Origin: an uncultured Ignavibacteria bacterium
GTDB taxonomy: Bacteria > Bacteroidota > Ignavibacteria > SZUA-365
Length of the DNA stretch: 64,000 nucleotides
NCBI GenBank assembly: GCA_913061095.1
Contig: CAJXVM010000003.1
Coordinates: forward strand, 186,001-250,000
Reading direction: 5' to 3'
In this document: positions 38,080-47,317 of the stretch, piece by piece
How the letters are laid out: each line of letters begins with the position of its first letter
How positions within the stretch are numbered: position 1 is the first letter of the stretch
Position numbers and translations under genes: made by a program
The notes under the pieces: model-generated
What the model was told of the DNA's origin: nothing
The model's input: only the letters and a program-made list of their open reading frames with translations
Databases searched by the model: none

Positions 38080-38985
38080 ATGAAACGCACACCCCTGTGG
38101 ATACTGCTGATCACCGTATTTGCGATGGGATTCACCGCATGTGACGAAGAATCCACCAATGAACCCGTGGATCCCGACGTCCTCGCGCCGACCAGCCTGC
38201 GCGCAGCCTCCGCCGACCAGGCTCTGGTTCTGCACTGGGAGCCCTCCGCAAGCGAGGCGCAGGATAATTTCGGGGGTTACAAGATCCTCGTGGTGAACAG
38301 TGATACGAACGAGGAGATTTTTGAGAATGCACCGCGCGGCGACGGCTACACCGTGACAGGACTCGACAACGGCACGCGTTACGAGGTTCAGGTCTGGGCG
38401 GTCACCACGCAGGGCAAGCAGAGCGCGGCGTCGGCCAGTATCGAGTGGGCACCGGCCATCCGGCGCGAGGTCAACCAGGACGAACAGACCATTCGCGTGT
38501 ACGCAACGACCTCTTCGCAGTTCGACAGCGGTCTCGACATGTTCAATGCGAGCGGAATCTGCGAGGTCATTCCGCAGGCCAGCCAGGTCTTTGTCGATCG
38601 CGGCGATCTGTACCTCTTCGCCCCGAACAACACCTCGAATTTTCTCGAAATTCGCAGTCCGCACACGGCATCCAATTTCACCGGCCAGATCACCCAGTTT
38701 TCCACCGTCTATTACAATGCGGATGACCTCGACGAGCACACAACAACGACGCCGCCGATCTCCTCCACATACACCGGCCAGGAAGTCACGATTACGAACG
38801 CACCGGTTGACCAGGGACGCATCATCTACGGCCGCCTGAAACGCGGAACGGACCACTACTATTTCCGTCTCCTCGTGCAGCGCGGCAGCAACGGGAAACT
38901 GGTACAGGGTGACGGCGAGGACCGCTACGTGGAATTCACGGTGTCGTTCCAGCATATCAAGAATGTCCCATTTGCCAAGAAATAA
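38080..38985 (+). CDS. Fn3-domain lipoprotein, second of a tandem pair
   Basis: A 301-aa paralog of the preceding gene with the same layout: lipobox FTAC, Fn3 domain (APTSLRAASADQALVLHWEP to YEVQVWAVTTQGK), then the shared unknown domain (IRVYATTSSQFDSGLDMFN, EVIPQASQVFVDRGDLYLF, RIIYGRLKRGTDHYYFRLL). Identity is clear but well diverged, so the duplication is old. AAGAGGAG lies nine bases before the ATG at 38080; the ATG at 38074 is too close to it. Function unknown. Confidence 0.75.
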   Translation: MKRTPLWILLITVFAMGFTACDEESTNEPVDPDVLAPTSLRAASADQALVLHWEPSASEAQDNFGGYKILVVNSDTNEEIFENAPRGDGYTVTGLDNGTRYEVQVWAVTTQGKQSAASASIEWAPAIRREVNQDEQTIRVYATTSSQFDSGLDMFNASGICEVIPQASQVFVDRGDLYLFAPNNTSNFLEIRSPHTASNFTGQITQFSTVYYNADDLDEHTTTTPPISSTYTGQEVTITNAPVDQGRIIYGRLKRGTDHYYFRLLVQRGSNGKLVQGDGEDRYVEFTVSFQHIKNVPFAKK

Positions 38986-39034
38986 TTCCTGAGGCGCGGC
39001 GTATCCCATGCGTCGCGTTTTCCGGAAACATCGC

Positions 39035-39814
39035 ATGATACCAGCATTTTACACCGATGACGGCAGCGGACTTCCCGTCCTGTTCCTGCATGCCTTTCCG
39101 CTGAACTCCACCATGTGGCGCGCGCAACGGCGGGATCTCAGCTCCTTTTTCCGCATTCTCACATTTGACCTCCCGGGATTCGGCCGCGGAGGCCCCTTCC
39201 CTGATGGATTTTCGATTGACGATGCGGCGGACATGGCCGCGGCACTGCTCGACGAGCGCGGAATCGACCGTGCCGTGATCTGCGGCTGCTCGATGGGCGG
39301 CTACATCACGATGTCCATGCTGCGCAGGCACCCCGACCGTCTCGCCGGACTGATCCTTGCCAATACCCGCGCCGGAGCGGATACGTCCGCCGCACGGGAC
39401 AACCGTGCGCGCCAGGCAGCGGATGTCCGGGAAGGGGGCATGCCGGATTTCCTGGACGAGATGCTCGGCAAACTGCTCGGCGAGACCACCGTCGGGACTT
39501 CTCCCGACGTGGTGCGCCTCGTCGAAGACATCATGAAGCAGGCTACTCCGGAGGGAGTCGCGGGCATGCTCGAGGCGATGGCCGCGCGCCCGGACTCCGC
39601 GGGCGACCTGCGCGCGACGCAACTGCCGACCTGCGTCATCGCGGGCGAGGAGGATACACTCATTCTTCCATCGGAAGCGGAATCAATGGTCGAGCTGCTT
39701 GACGATGGCGAACTGAACATCGTACCCAACTGCGGCCACCTGAGCTGTCTCGAACGCCCGGTGCGATTCAACGCCATCATCCGAACTTTTCTCCAGACTC
39801 ATGTCCTGAGCTGA
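39035..39814 (+). CDS. Alpha/beta hydrolase
   Basis: A 259-aa cytoplasmic hydrolase (esterase/lactonase-like). LFLHAFPLNSTMW is the oxyanion-hole HxFP block, followed by FDLPGFGRG, the nucleophile elbow GCSMGGY, the Asp region IAGEEDTLI and the catalytic His in PNCGHLSCLERP. The HAFPLNSTMW start is typical of 3-oxoadipate enol-lactonase-like proteins, but substrate cannot be assigned. An in-frame ATG at 39008 would add nine basic residues; I prefer 39035, where homology begins. The SLC13 transporter starts four bases after its stop. Confidence 0.85.
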   Translation: MIPAFYTDDGSGLPVLFLHAFPLNSTMWRAQRRDLSSFFRILTFDLPGFGRGGPFPDGFSIDDAADMAAALLDERGIDRAVICGCSMGGYITMSMLRRHPDRLAGLILANTRAGADTSAARDNRARQAADVREGGMPDFLDEMLGKLLGETTVGTSPDVVRLVEDIMKQATPEGVAGMLEAMAARPDSAGDLRATQLPTCVIAGEEDTLILPSEAESMVELLDDGELNIVPNCGHLSCLERPVRFNAIIRTFLQTHVLS

Positions 39815-39818
39815 TCTC

Positions 39819-41348
39819 ATGGCACAGGCCCGCAGCGTGCAGTCCCCGGCCTCTCTCCGCGCTGTCGGACTGATTCTCGGTGCGGCGCTGTTCATCACCA
39901 TCCTCCTGCTGCCCGCGCCATCGGGATTGGAGCGCAGCGGCATGATCGTACTCGCGCTCGCCGCGCTCATGGCCGTCTGGTGGATGACCGAGGCCCTGCC
40001 CATTCCCGTCACGTCACTGCTTCCCCTTCTCGTTCTCCCGCTGTTCGGCTCCGCATCCGTGCAGGAGGCCGCCTCCCCGTATGCCCATCAGCTCGTGTTC
40101 CTCTTTCTCGGAGGATTCGTCATCGCCATGGCGGTGGAGCGAAGCGGACTGCATCGGCGCATCGCGCTGCGCGTCATCCTGCTTGTCGGCGCCGGCCCGG
40201 CTCAGCTCGTGCTGGGCTTCATGCTGGCCACCGCCTTCCTCTCCATGTGGATTTCCAACACGGCGACAGTCATGCTCATGCTGCCCATCGCGCTGGCCGT
40301 GATCGATCAGCTGCGCGCGGGTGACACGCCGCCGGGAGGAATACGCTTTCCCGTCGCGCTCCTGCTCGGCATCGCCTATGCCGCCAGCATCGGCGGTATC
40401 GCCACGCTGATCGGCACACCACCGAACATCGTACTCGCCGGTGTGCTGACACAGATCTACCCCGATGCACCGCCCATCGGCTTCGTGCAGTGGATGCTCT
40501 TTGGAGTGCCCGTGGCCACATTGTTCCTGCCGCTGTGCTGGCTGCTGCTCGTGCGGGTTTTTCCCACCACGCGGCTCGAGCGAACACATTCGTCCGGCAG
40601 CGGACGGGCAGCCATCCGCGCGCAGCTCAACGCGCTCGGTCCGATGCGGCGAATCGAGCGTTTTGTGCTTTTTGTCTTCCTGCTCACCGCTGCAGGCTGG
40701 ATATTCCGCGCCCCTCTGGATCTCGGGGTGCTGCGCATTCCGGGACTGACCGACCTGTTCCCGGCCGTGACCGATACCAGCGTGGCGATCGGTGCGGCGG
40801 TCCTGCTGTTTCTCCTGCCCGGGGAGCGCGGCGGGATGCTGTTTTCCTGGCAGGAAATCCAGCGTGGCATGCCCTGGGGCATCCTGCTCCTGTTCGGGGG
40901 AGGGTTCGCGCTCGCCGACGCCATGCAGCAGAACGGCGTCACGCAGTTCGTGGGATCCGTCCTCGCGCAGTTTGATACCGTCCCCCTTCTGGTGATGATA
41001 CTTATCACCTGCACACTGCTCACGTTCCTGACTGAACTGACGTCGAACACCGCGACGGCGAGCATTCTCATCCCCGTCATGGCGGCGACCGCCGTATCGA
41101 TCGGACAGCATCCCCTGCTGCTGATGCTCCCCGCCGCGCTCAACGCCTCCTTTGCCTTCATGCTGCCCGTCGCCACGCCGCCAAACGCCATCGTATTTTC
41201 CTCCTCGTGGATCAGCATCCGCACCATGGCAAAAACCGGCATCACCCTGAACCTGCTCGGCGTGCTGCTGGTGACCACGATGATGTACCTGCTCGGGATG
41301 ACGGTGTTTTCCATCACCGTCAACAGCATCCCGGCCTGGGCACAGTAG
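39819..41348 (+). CDS. SLC13/DASS-family anion symporter
   Basis: A 509-aa inner-membrane transporter of the divalent anion:Na+ symporter family (dicarboxylates, sulfate). About 11-12 helices and both signature SNT clamshell motifs are present: SNTATVMLMLPIALAV near residue 145 and SNTATASILIPVMAA near 407, plus WWMTEALPIPVTSLLPLL and LPVATPPNAIVFSS. The hydrolase gene ends four bases upstream, implying one transcript. Substrate unknown; succinate or related C4-dicarboxylates would suit the family. Confidence 0.9.
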   Translation: MAQARSVQSPASLRAVGLILGAALFITILLLPAPSGLERSGMIVLALAALMAVWWMTEALPIPVTSLLPLLVLPLFGSASVQEAASPYAHQLVFLFLGGFVIAMAVERSGLHRRIALRVILLVGAGPAQLVLGFMLATAFLSMWISNTATVMLMLPIALAVIDQLRAGDTPPGGIRFPVALLLGIAYAASIGGIATLIGTPPNIVLAGVLTQIYPDAPPIGFVQWMLFGVPVATLFLPLCWLLLVRVFPTTRLERTHSSGSGRAAIRAQLNALGPMRRIERFVLFVFLLTAAGWIFRAPLDLGVLRIPGLTDLFPAVTDTSVAIGAAVLLFLLPGERGGMLFSWQEIQRGMPWGILLLFGGGFALADAMQQNGVTQFVGSVLAQFDTVPLLVMILITCTLLTFLTELTSNTATASILIPVMAATAVSIGQHPLLLMLPAALNASFAFMLPVATPPNAIVFSSSWISIRTMAKTGITLNLLGVLLVTTMMYLLGMTVFSITVNSIPAWAQ

Positions 41349-41440
41349 CGCCTCTGTCGTCAGGGATGCCGTTTTGAACTGCCGGTCACTTGGAAATTGC
41401 GCGCGCATCCCTCAAATTGAAGATTGCTGAGTCGATCACC

Positions 41441-42142
41441 ATGACGATGTATTCTCTCATGACCATCCGCACACACCGTTCGCTTCTCATTGTTTTCCTG
41501 CTTGTCGCGGGCTTCTGCGCGCAAGAAGCGACCGCGCAGAGCAGTTTCCGTCTCAAGCGCACGAAAAAGGAGAGCATCCCCATCAACGCGCAGCTGCTTG
41601 CCGGTTTCAACGGCATGTCGACTCCCGCAGACATTATTCAGGATCACTTTGAAAACAGTAATCTGACCTCACTGGGCGGCGTGGCCGTCGCACTGCAGGG
41701 CATGGTGGAACTCGACACGCTGCTGACACCGGTCTGGGTCGGCGCGGAAATCAGCTATTACCGCATGGCACAGCGCTGGCTTGCTGACGATCAGGAGGTC
41801 AATTACCTGGGGGAAACATGGGCGGAGAATCCCGTCGATGCCGTGGAGCGGCTCTGGGGAATGGGCGGGAACCTGCTGCTTGCCGTCGGTCCCTTTGCGC
41901 GCTTCACGCTCATGGGCGGACCCGGTCTGCAGTACCAGCAGCCGCGCATCGACAAGGATCTTCCCATCGAGGGACATCTCTATGAGGCGCAGCTGATTCC
42001 CACCGCGCTGGCAAATATCAATTTCAAACTGCTGATCTACGATCACGGCAGCATCGACATGAACTTCCGGGGACTCTGGGGATTCGGAGAGTTCGGCAGT
42101 TTCCAGTTCCAGTCAATGCTGGGCTTCACCTTCAGCTTTTGA
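41441..42142 (+). CDS. Predicted outer-membrane beta-barrel protein
   Basis: A 233-aa exported protein of unknown family. Signal peptide SLLIVFLLVAGFCAQEATAQ, then alternating amphipathic strands (INAQLLAGFNGMS, VWVGAEISYYRMAQRW, LLLAVGPFARFTLMGGPGLQ, NINFKLLIYDHGSIDMNF) ending LGFTFSF; the final aromatic residue is typical of outer-membrane barrels. Several ATGs are possible (41441, 41447, 41459), none with a strong ribosome site. Convergent with the DUF3365 gene, 15 bases away. Confidence 0.55.
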   Translation: MTMYSLMTIRTHRSLLIVFLLVAGFCAQEATAQSSFRLKRTKKESIPINAQLLAGFNGMSTPADIIQDHFENSNLTSLGGVAVALQGMVELDTLLTPVWVGAEISYYRMAQRWLADDQEVNYLGETWAENPVDAVERLWGMGGNLLLAVGPFARFTLMGGPGLQYQQPRIDKDLPIEGHLYEAQLIPTALANINFKLLIYDHGSIDMNFRGLWGFGEFGSFQFQSMLGFTFSF

Positions 42143-42157
42143 AACGGACCCGGGGAT

Positions 42158-42769
42158 TTACCGCTCCAGCGGGACAGTGACGCTGATCGCGCCACGCAGA
42201 TCGCCGGTGGCATATCCCGTCGCGCGGTCAGCGGGATACCGTTCGTCAAGTACTTCGGCGACCTCCGTACTGATCTGATCCGTCGAGCCGTGGCAGGCCA
42301 GGCAGGGCTTCTTGATCGTCAGCGGCTTGAGAAAGCGCAGCGTCATTTCACCCTCCTGCTCAACCACTTCGCTGTGAACCGTCTCAACATCCAGGGAACC
42401 GTCACGCGCCATCGCCTCAAAACGGGCGAGCACGCGCCGTTCGTATGCATCGGGACTGTCGAGAGGGTTCCGGGGTTTTTCCGTCACCCGACGCATGCCG
42501 ACGCCATACTCGGCGGCCACCTCGTCGGTGAGGTCGAGCGCCTTGCCGGCACACACGCGGACAGCATGCGCGGGACCGCCTTCCTTCATCGCGCGCTGCA
42601 CTTCGCCGAGCAGCGTCGCTGTCAGTTTCTGCGCAGCGTCACGTGCGGTCTGCTCCGCCTGCTGCGCCCGGTCTGAACTGTTCATATCGTCCGATGCAGT
42701 ATCATCCCCGCCGCCACATGCGGCGAACAGGAGTGTACACAGGAATGCCGCGATGCCTCTTCGTATCAT
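42158..42769 (-). CDS. DUF3365 (Tll0287-like) heme lipoprotein
   Basis: A 203-aa lipoprotein (lipobox LFAAC at residue 18) with a Tll0287-like/DUF3365 domain: AVRVCAGKALDLTDEVAAEYG, RRVTEKPRNPLDSPD, and the single heme motif KPCLACHG, followed by YPADRATGYATGDLRGAISV. Members are PAS-like heme c sensors or electron carriers outside the inner membrane. It lies 650 bases from the multiheme operon but on the opposite strand, so a link is only positional. Confidence 0.88.
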   Translation of the reverse strand: MIRRGIAAFLCTLLFAACGGGDDTASDDMNSSDRAQQAEQTARDAAQKLTATLLGEVQRAMKEGGPAHAVRVCAGKALDLTDEVAAEYGVGMRRVTEKPRNPLDSPDAYERRVLARFEAMARDGSLDVETVHSEVVEQEGEMTLRFLKPLTIKKPCLACHGSTDQISTEVAEVLDERYPADRATGYATGDLRGAISVTVPLER

Positions 42770-42805
42770 GTCTGATGTCTCCTGTTGATGAAAAATTCAG
42801 GATCC

Positions 42806-43288
42806 TCACCATCCGTACTCGCGCTGCAGGCGCAGGAGGTTCGTGAGGAACGCATGCGCTTTGCGATAAACTCCCGGTGCGCCGCTTTCACGCGGTCCGG
42901 CGACGTTGAGCGTACCGACAGCGTGCCGCCGGAGCCAGTCTGCAACGATCGTCAGCGATGCGCGATCGTCGAGCACGACCACGTGGCAGGGCTTGCCGAG
43001 GCTGCCGGCCACCTGCGTGGTGTATTGTGTGCCGCCGCTCAGCGGGGAGCGCAGCGCCAGGATCAGTGTGGCGTCGGCGTCGCGGACATTCCACATCGTG
43101 CGCTGCTCATATTCCTCTGAAGGCGTTTCCTCCAGCAGGTATCGATCGTCGATGCGACCGTCCTCGGCACGCCGCCCCTTCGGGCACCAGCCTCCGCAGG
43201 GGACGCCAGACTGCAGTGCGACGTCCAGTGCGGCGCGGTCCACACCGGTCTGTCCACCGGAAATAATGCGCTTGAGAGAACCGCTCAT
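42806..43288 (-). CDS. Putative molybdenum carrier family protein (Rossmann fold)
   Basis: A 160-aa cytoplasmic protein. KRIISGGQTGVDRAALDVAL is the hallmark nucleotide-binding start of the putative molybdenum (molybdopterin) carrier family; CGGWCPKGRRAEDG, ADATLILALRSPLSGGTQ and LNVAGPRES complete it. The family resembles LOG/cytokinin-activating Rossmann proteins, and the molybdenum role is by annotation only. Starts MSGSLKR. Lies 36 bases upstream of the DUF3365 gene on the same strand. Confidence 0.85.
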   Translation of the reverse strand: MSGSLKRIISGGQTGVDRAALDVALQSGVPCGGWCPKGRRAEDGRIDDRYLLEETPSEEYEQRTMWNVRDADATLILALRSPLSGGTQYTTQVAGSLGKPCHVVVLDDRASLTIVADWLRRHAVGTLNVAGPRESGAPGVYRKAHAFLTNLLRLQREYGW

Positions 43289-43366
43289 TATGCCGACATT
43301 CTACAAAAGTGTGTCCTGTGACGCAAGATTCGGTGGCATTTTTCGCGGACTTCTTGACGCGGATAT

Positions 43367-43391
43367 CCTAAAAAACGTAGATTTAACATAG
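43367..43391. promoter_or_regulatory. AT-rich motif upstream of the cytochrome operon, shared with the 3.6-kb palindrome
   Basis: CCTAAAAAACGTAG (43367-43380) and TTTAACATAG (43382-43391), 30-55 bases before the first cytochrome gene. The same two words, CCTAAAACGTA and TTTAACATAG, form the right arm of the inverted repeat at 3596-3641 in reversed order. Could be a shared regulator site; untested. Confidence 0.3.
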
Positions 43392-43421
43392 TAAAGCTCG
43401 CAAAAACAATCGGCTAACCTC

Positions 43422-44912
43422 ATGCCACGACTCCCATCAAGTGTATACAATCCTCTCAGTCTGGTCGGTGCGGGAATAGCCCTCGTCTCCTTCGGGACTG
43501 TGCTCGTGTTTTTTGCGATGGACATGCTCGGGTACACCGACTCTCCGTACCTCGGCATCTTCACGTACATGATCATTCCGGCTGTGCTGATTCTCGGTCT
43601 GCTGCTGATCCCTGTCGGCATGTACTGGGAACGTCGGCGTATCAAGAAAAACAAGGGTGAGAAACGGCGCTTCATGGTGCTGGATCTCAACGACCCGCGC
43701 AACCGCATGGCGGTGATGGTTTTCACGGTGGGGACGATGCTGCTGATCGTGGTTTCCGCCGCGGGTACCTATCAGGCTTACAATTATTCCGAATCGGTGG
43801 AATTCTGCGGCGAGGTGTGCCATGAAGTCATGTACCCTGAGTACATGGCGTATCAGCATTCCCCGCATGCCCGCGTTCCCTGCGCGGAGTGTCACATCGG
43901 CGAAGGGGCCGACTGGTTCGTCAAGGCCAAGATCTCGGGTGCATACCAGGTGTATTCGGTGGTCTTCAACAAGTATCACAAGCCGATCAAGACGCCGATC
44001 GCCAACCTGCGTCCGGCGCGTGAGACCTGCGAGGAGTGTCACTGGCCGAGCAAGTTCAGCAGCGACAAGAAACTCGAGAAGGTGTACTTTCCGCTCGACA
44101 CCGCCGATGCGCAGCCATGGAAAATCGTCATGGATGTCAAAATCGGCGGAGGACAGAGCGAGTTGGGTCCGACCGAGGGCATTCACTGGCACATGAACAC
44201 CGCCAACGACGTGCGGTACGTTGCCACCGACGACCGCCGGCTTGACATTCCGTATATCGAGTCGACGGGGCTCGACGGGAAGACAAAAATCTTCCGGGCG
44301 CGTGATATCGCATTCAGTGACGAGGAGATCGCGGCCTTCGAGATGCGGAAGATGGACTGCATCGACTGCCACAACCGTCCCTCGCATATCTATTACCCGC
44401 CCTTCCGTACCGTCAACGACGCGATGGCGGTGGGGCGTATCGCGCCCGACCTGCCGAACATCCGCGCGATCGCCTCGCATGCACTCACGCGGGAGTACGA
44501 TTCCCAGCGGCAAGCCTTGCGCACCATTCCCGATCTCGTGCGAAACAATTACCGCACGCACGCACCCGAGCTGCTCGAAACCCGGCGCACCGCCATCGAT
44601 AGCAGCATCGTGGAGATCCAGCGTATCTATGAACGCAACTTCTTCCCTTCCATGCTTGTCACCTGGAAAGAGTACCCCAACAACATCGGGCACATGTATG
44701 ACGAGGGCTGCTTCCGCTGTCACGACGGGCAGCACGTGACCGACGACGGCGAAGTGCTGAGCAACGATTGCAACATCTGCCATACGATTATCGTGCAGGG
44801 ACCGCAGGGCGAGACCGTCAGCAGCCTCGATGGCATGCCCTTCCGACACCCGGCCGATATCGACGAGGTGTGGCGCGAGGTCCCCTGCTCCGACTGCCAT
44901 CTCGGAGAATGA
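43422..44912 (+). CDS. Seven-heme NapC/NirT-type membrane cytochrome (ImcH-like)
   Basis: A 496-aa inner-membrane quinol dehydrogenase candidate. Three N-terminal helices (LSLVGAGIALVSFGTVLVFF, the YMIIPAVLILGLLLIPVGMY stretch, and MAVMVFTVGTMLLIVV) precede the heme region. Heme motifs in order: CGEVCH (an unusual CX3CH), CAECH, CEECH, CIDCH, CFRCH, CNICH and CSDCH at the C-terminus. Three helices plus seven hemes is the layout I recall for Geobacter ImcH, which passes menaquinol electrons to periplasmic cytochromes for extracellular reduction; that comparison is inference. First gene of the 43-50 kb cytochrome operon. Confidence 0.88.
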   Translation: MPRLPSSVYNPLSLVGAGIALVSFGTVLVFFAMDMLGYTDSPYLGIFTYMIIPAVLILGLLLIPVGMYWERRRIKKNKGEKRRFMVLDLNDPRNRMAVMVFTVGTMLLIVVSAAGTYQAYNYSESVEFCGEVCHEVMYPEYMAYQHSPHARVPCAECHIGEGADWFVKAKISGAYQVYSVVFNKYHKPIKTPIANLRPARETCEECHWPSKFSSDKKLEKVYFPLDTADAQPWKIVMDVKIGGGQSELGPTEGIHWHMNTANDVRYVATDDRRLDIPYIESTGLDGKTKIFRARDIAFSDEEIAAFEMRKMDCIDCHNRPSHIYYPPFRTVNDAMAVGRIAPDLPNIRAIASHALTREYDSQRQALRTIPDLVRNNYRTHAPELLETRRTAIDSSIVEIQRIYERNFFPSMLVTWKEYPNNIGHMYDEGCFRCHDGQHVTDDGEVLSNDCNICHTIIVQGPQGETVSSLDGMPFRHPADIDEVWREVPCSDCHLGE

Positions 44913-44975
44913 GGTCCGAAGAGAAAAAAGTATTGACCTTACTGGATTTATTGACAGGATTTTCACAATTTGCAG

Positions 44976-45006
44976 TGGCAATAATTGACTCTGCCAACTA
45001 TTGCCA
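44976..45006. promoter_or_regulatory. Inverted repeat before the 13-heme gene
   Basis: TGGCAATA (44976-44983) and TATTGCCA (44999-45006) with a 15-base spacer, in the 139-base gap ahead of the gene at 45052, which also has TTGAC-like words. Possible operator or internal promoter of the cytochrome operon. Confidence 0.4.
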
Positions 45007-45051
45007 TACAGACAACAGAAATCGACATCGCACATCTTCTCAGGCCCGTGT

Positions 45052-47271
45052 ATGAACAACGCACCTCCCACCCGCACACAGCCATTAAACAGGATTTTCG
45101 CCTCCATATCCCTTCTTCTTTTTGTCATGCTCTTCGCCGGTCCGCTGCACGCACAGTCGTCAGACGAGTGCCAGGCATGCCACAACGACCCGGAATTTTC
45201 GATGGAGCGGAACGGGCGAACGGTCTCGCTGTATGCGAATCCCGCGACACTGGCAAAATCACCCCATGACGGCCTGGAATGCGTTTCCTGCCATACGGGT
45301 TTCGATCCCTACGACATCCCGCACAAGGAAAACATTCAGCCCGTGGAGTGCACCAGCTGCCATCCCGACGCGCCGATGGAGCATGAGTTCCATGCCGTGC
45401 AGCTGTCGCTGGCGCGCAGCAGGGGGAATCTGGAAAGCTCCTGCAAGCAGTGTCACGGCACGCACAACGTGCTGCCGATGGACGATCCGTCCAATCCGTT
45501 CCATCATACCAACATGACGGAATCCTGCGGGAAGTGCCACACGGACGTCACGAGCCACTTTGCATCATCCGAACACGGCCGGGCGCTGAAGAACGGTGTC
45601 AAGGGTGCGCCGACCTGCATCGACTGCCATACGCGTGACGTCACCGGACACAAGGGCAAGCTCAGCACGCTGGAAATCAAGCGTCTGCAGGAGGAACTCT
45701 GCCTCGAATGTCACCAGGACAATCCCGAGGTGCGCGAGCGCATGGGACCGCAGGTGAGCTTTATCCGGGCGTACGAAAAGAGCGTACATGGTCAGGCCCT
45801 GCACGGCGGGAATCCCGACGCGGCAAGCTGCGTGGACTGTCACGGCAGTCATGACATGCGGAAGTCCTTCGATCCCGAATCCCGCGTGCACAAGCTCCAC
45901 GTCGCCGATGACTGCGGTCAGTGCCACACCGGCATCATGGAGGAGTACAAAAACAGTATCCATGGAAAGGCCATTGCGCGAGGAAATCTGGATTCGCCAT
46001 CCTGCATCGACTGCCACGGTGAACACAATATCCTCTCCGTCGACGATCCGAATTCCCCGGTTGCGGCGGAAAACCTTTCGCGGGAGGTCTGCTCTCCCTG
46101 CCACAGTTCACTGCGGATGTCGGAGAAATACGGTTTCAGCGCGAATCAGACGCGCAGCTACGAAGACAGTTACCACGGCCTCGCCCTCAAGGGCGGATCG
46201 ACGGAAGCGGCGAACTGCGCCAGCTGCCACGGCGTCCACGACATCCTGCCGTCCTCTGATCCGGAATCCATGATTCATAAAGACAATCTGGTGGAAACCT
46301 GCGGCAGCTGTCATCCCAACGCAAACACGCGCTTCGCCACCGGACGCATCCACGTGGTAGAGGACGACAGGGAAGAGTCTCCCATTCTCTTCTGGCTGTC
46401 GAACATCTACATCATCCTGATCGTCGTGATCATCGGCGGGATGGTGGCACACAACGCGCTTGATTTCCGCAAGAAGGCGGTGACCAAGCTGAAGGTGCGC
46501 CGTGGTCACTACCCGCATCACAGCGCCGGCTCCACCCTGCACGTGCGCATGACGCTCAACGAACGCATCCAGCACGCGACATTGCTCATCAGCTTCACCG
46601 TGCTGGTCATTACCGGCTTCATGCTGCGCTTCCCCGAGGCATTCTGGGTGGTCTGGATCCGCGATCTCGTTCCGTATGCCTTCGAGACCCGTTCACTGAT
46701 GCACCGCATCGCAGGCGTGGCGATCATCGCTGTCAGCGTCTACCACATCGGGTATCTTGCCGGCACGAAACGCGGCCGGCAGCTCTTCCTCGATCTCCTG
46801 CCCAAGTGGAAAGACGTGACCGATGCGATCACTTCCCTGAAGTACAACCTCGGTTTCTCTGAAGAAAAACCGCGTTTTGAGCGCTTCAGCTACATGGAGA
46901 AAGCCGAATACTGGGCGCTGGTCTGGGGCAATGTCGTGATGGGCGCGACCGGCATCGTCATGTGGTTCGACGAATATTTCATGGGCATCTTCACCAAGCT
47001 CGGCTATGACATCTCCCGCGTCGTTCACTACTACGAGGCGTGGCTGGCGATGCTTGCCATCATCGTCTGGCATATCTACTTTGTGATCTTCAACCCCGAT
47101 GTGTACCCGATGAACCTCGCATGGATCAAGGGAACACTGACGGAAGAGGAAATGGAAGAAGAACATCCGCTCGAGCTCGAGCGCATCCGCGCACAACGAA
47201 AGGAGGAAGGCACGAAGGCAGCCGGTGAATCCGAGGGTGACATGATCGACATTCCGACTGATCAGAGCTGA
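45052..47271 (+). CDS. 13-heme cytochrome c fused to membrane cytochrome b (CbcL-like)
   Basis: A 739-aa two-part electron-transfer protein. After a signal peptide (ending AGPLHAQ), residues 35-440 carry 13 CxxCH motifs: CQACH, CVSCH, CTSCH, CKQCH, CGKCH, CIDCH, CLECH, CVDCH, CGQCH, CIDCH, CSPCH, CASCH, CGSCH. A helix near 460 leads to a HydC/FdnI-type b domain with paired His in helices (NERIQHATLLISF, SLMHRIAGVAIIAVSVYHIG, VVHYYEAWLAMLAIIVWHIY). The fusion resembles Geobacter CbcL, which has nine hemes; here there are 13. Expected to oxidise quinol and deliver electrons to the extracytoplasmic heme chain. I start at the ATG at 45052 (signal peptide). Acidic cytoplasmic tail. Confidence 0.9.
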   Translation: MNNAPPTRTQPLNRIFASISLLLFVMLFAGPLHAQSSDECQACHNDPEFSMERNGRTVSLYANPATLAKSPHDGLECVSCHTGFDPYDIPHKENIQPVECTSCHPDAPMEHEFHAVQLSLARSRGNLESSCKQCHGTHNVLPMDDPSNPFHHTNMTESCGKCHTDVTSHFASSEHGRALKNGVKGAPTCIDCHTRDVTGHKGKLSTLEIKRLQEELCLECHQDNPEVRERMGPQVSFIRAYEKSVHGQALHGGNPDAASCVDCHGSHDMRKSFDPESRVHKLHVADDCGQCHTGIMEEYKNSIHGKAIARGNLDSPSCIDCHGEHNILSVDDPNSPVAAENLSREVCSPCHSSLRMSEKYGFSANQTRSYEDSYHGLALKGGSTEAANCASCHGVHDILPSSDPESMIHKDNLVETCGSCHPNANTRFATGRIHVVEDDREESPILFWLSNIYIILIVVIIGGMVAHNALDFRKKAVTKLKVRRGHYPHHSAGSTLHVRMTLNERIQHATLLISFTVLVITGFMLRFPEAFWVVWIRDLVPYAFETRSLMHRIAGVAIIAVSVYHIGYLAGTKRGRQLFLDLLPKWKDVTDAITSLKYNLGFSEEKPRFERFSYMEKAEYWALVWGNVVMGATGIVMWFDEYFMGIFTKLGYDISRVVHYYEAWLAMLAIIVWHIYFVIFNPDVYPMNLAWIKGTLTEEEMEEEHPLELERIRAQRKEEGTKAAGESEGDMIDIPTDQS

Positions 47272-47317
47272 TCGCCCTCTCCTTCCCCGCGGCTGCGGCT
47301 GTGCCGACAGTCCGCTT

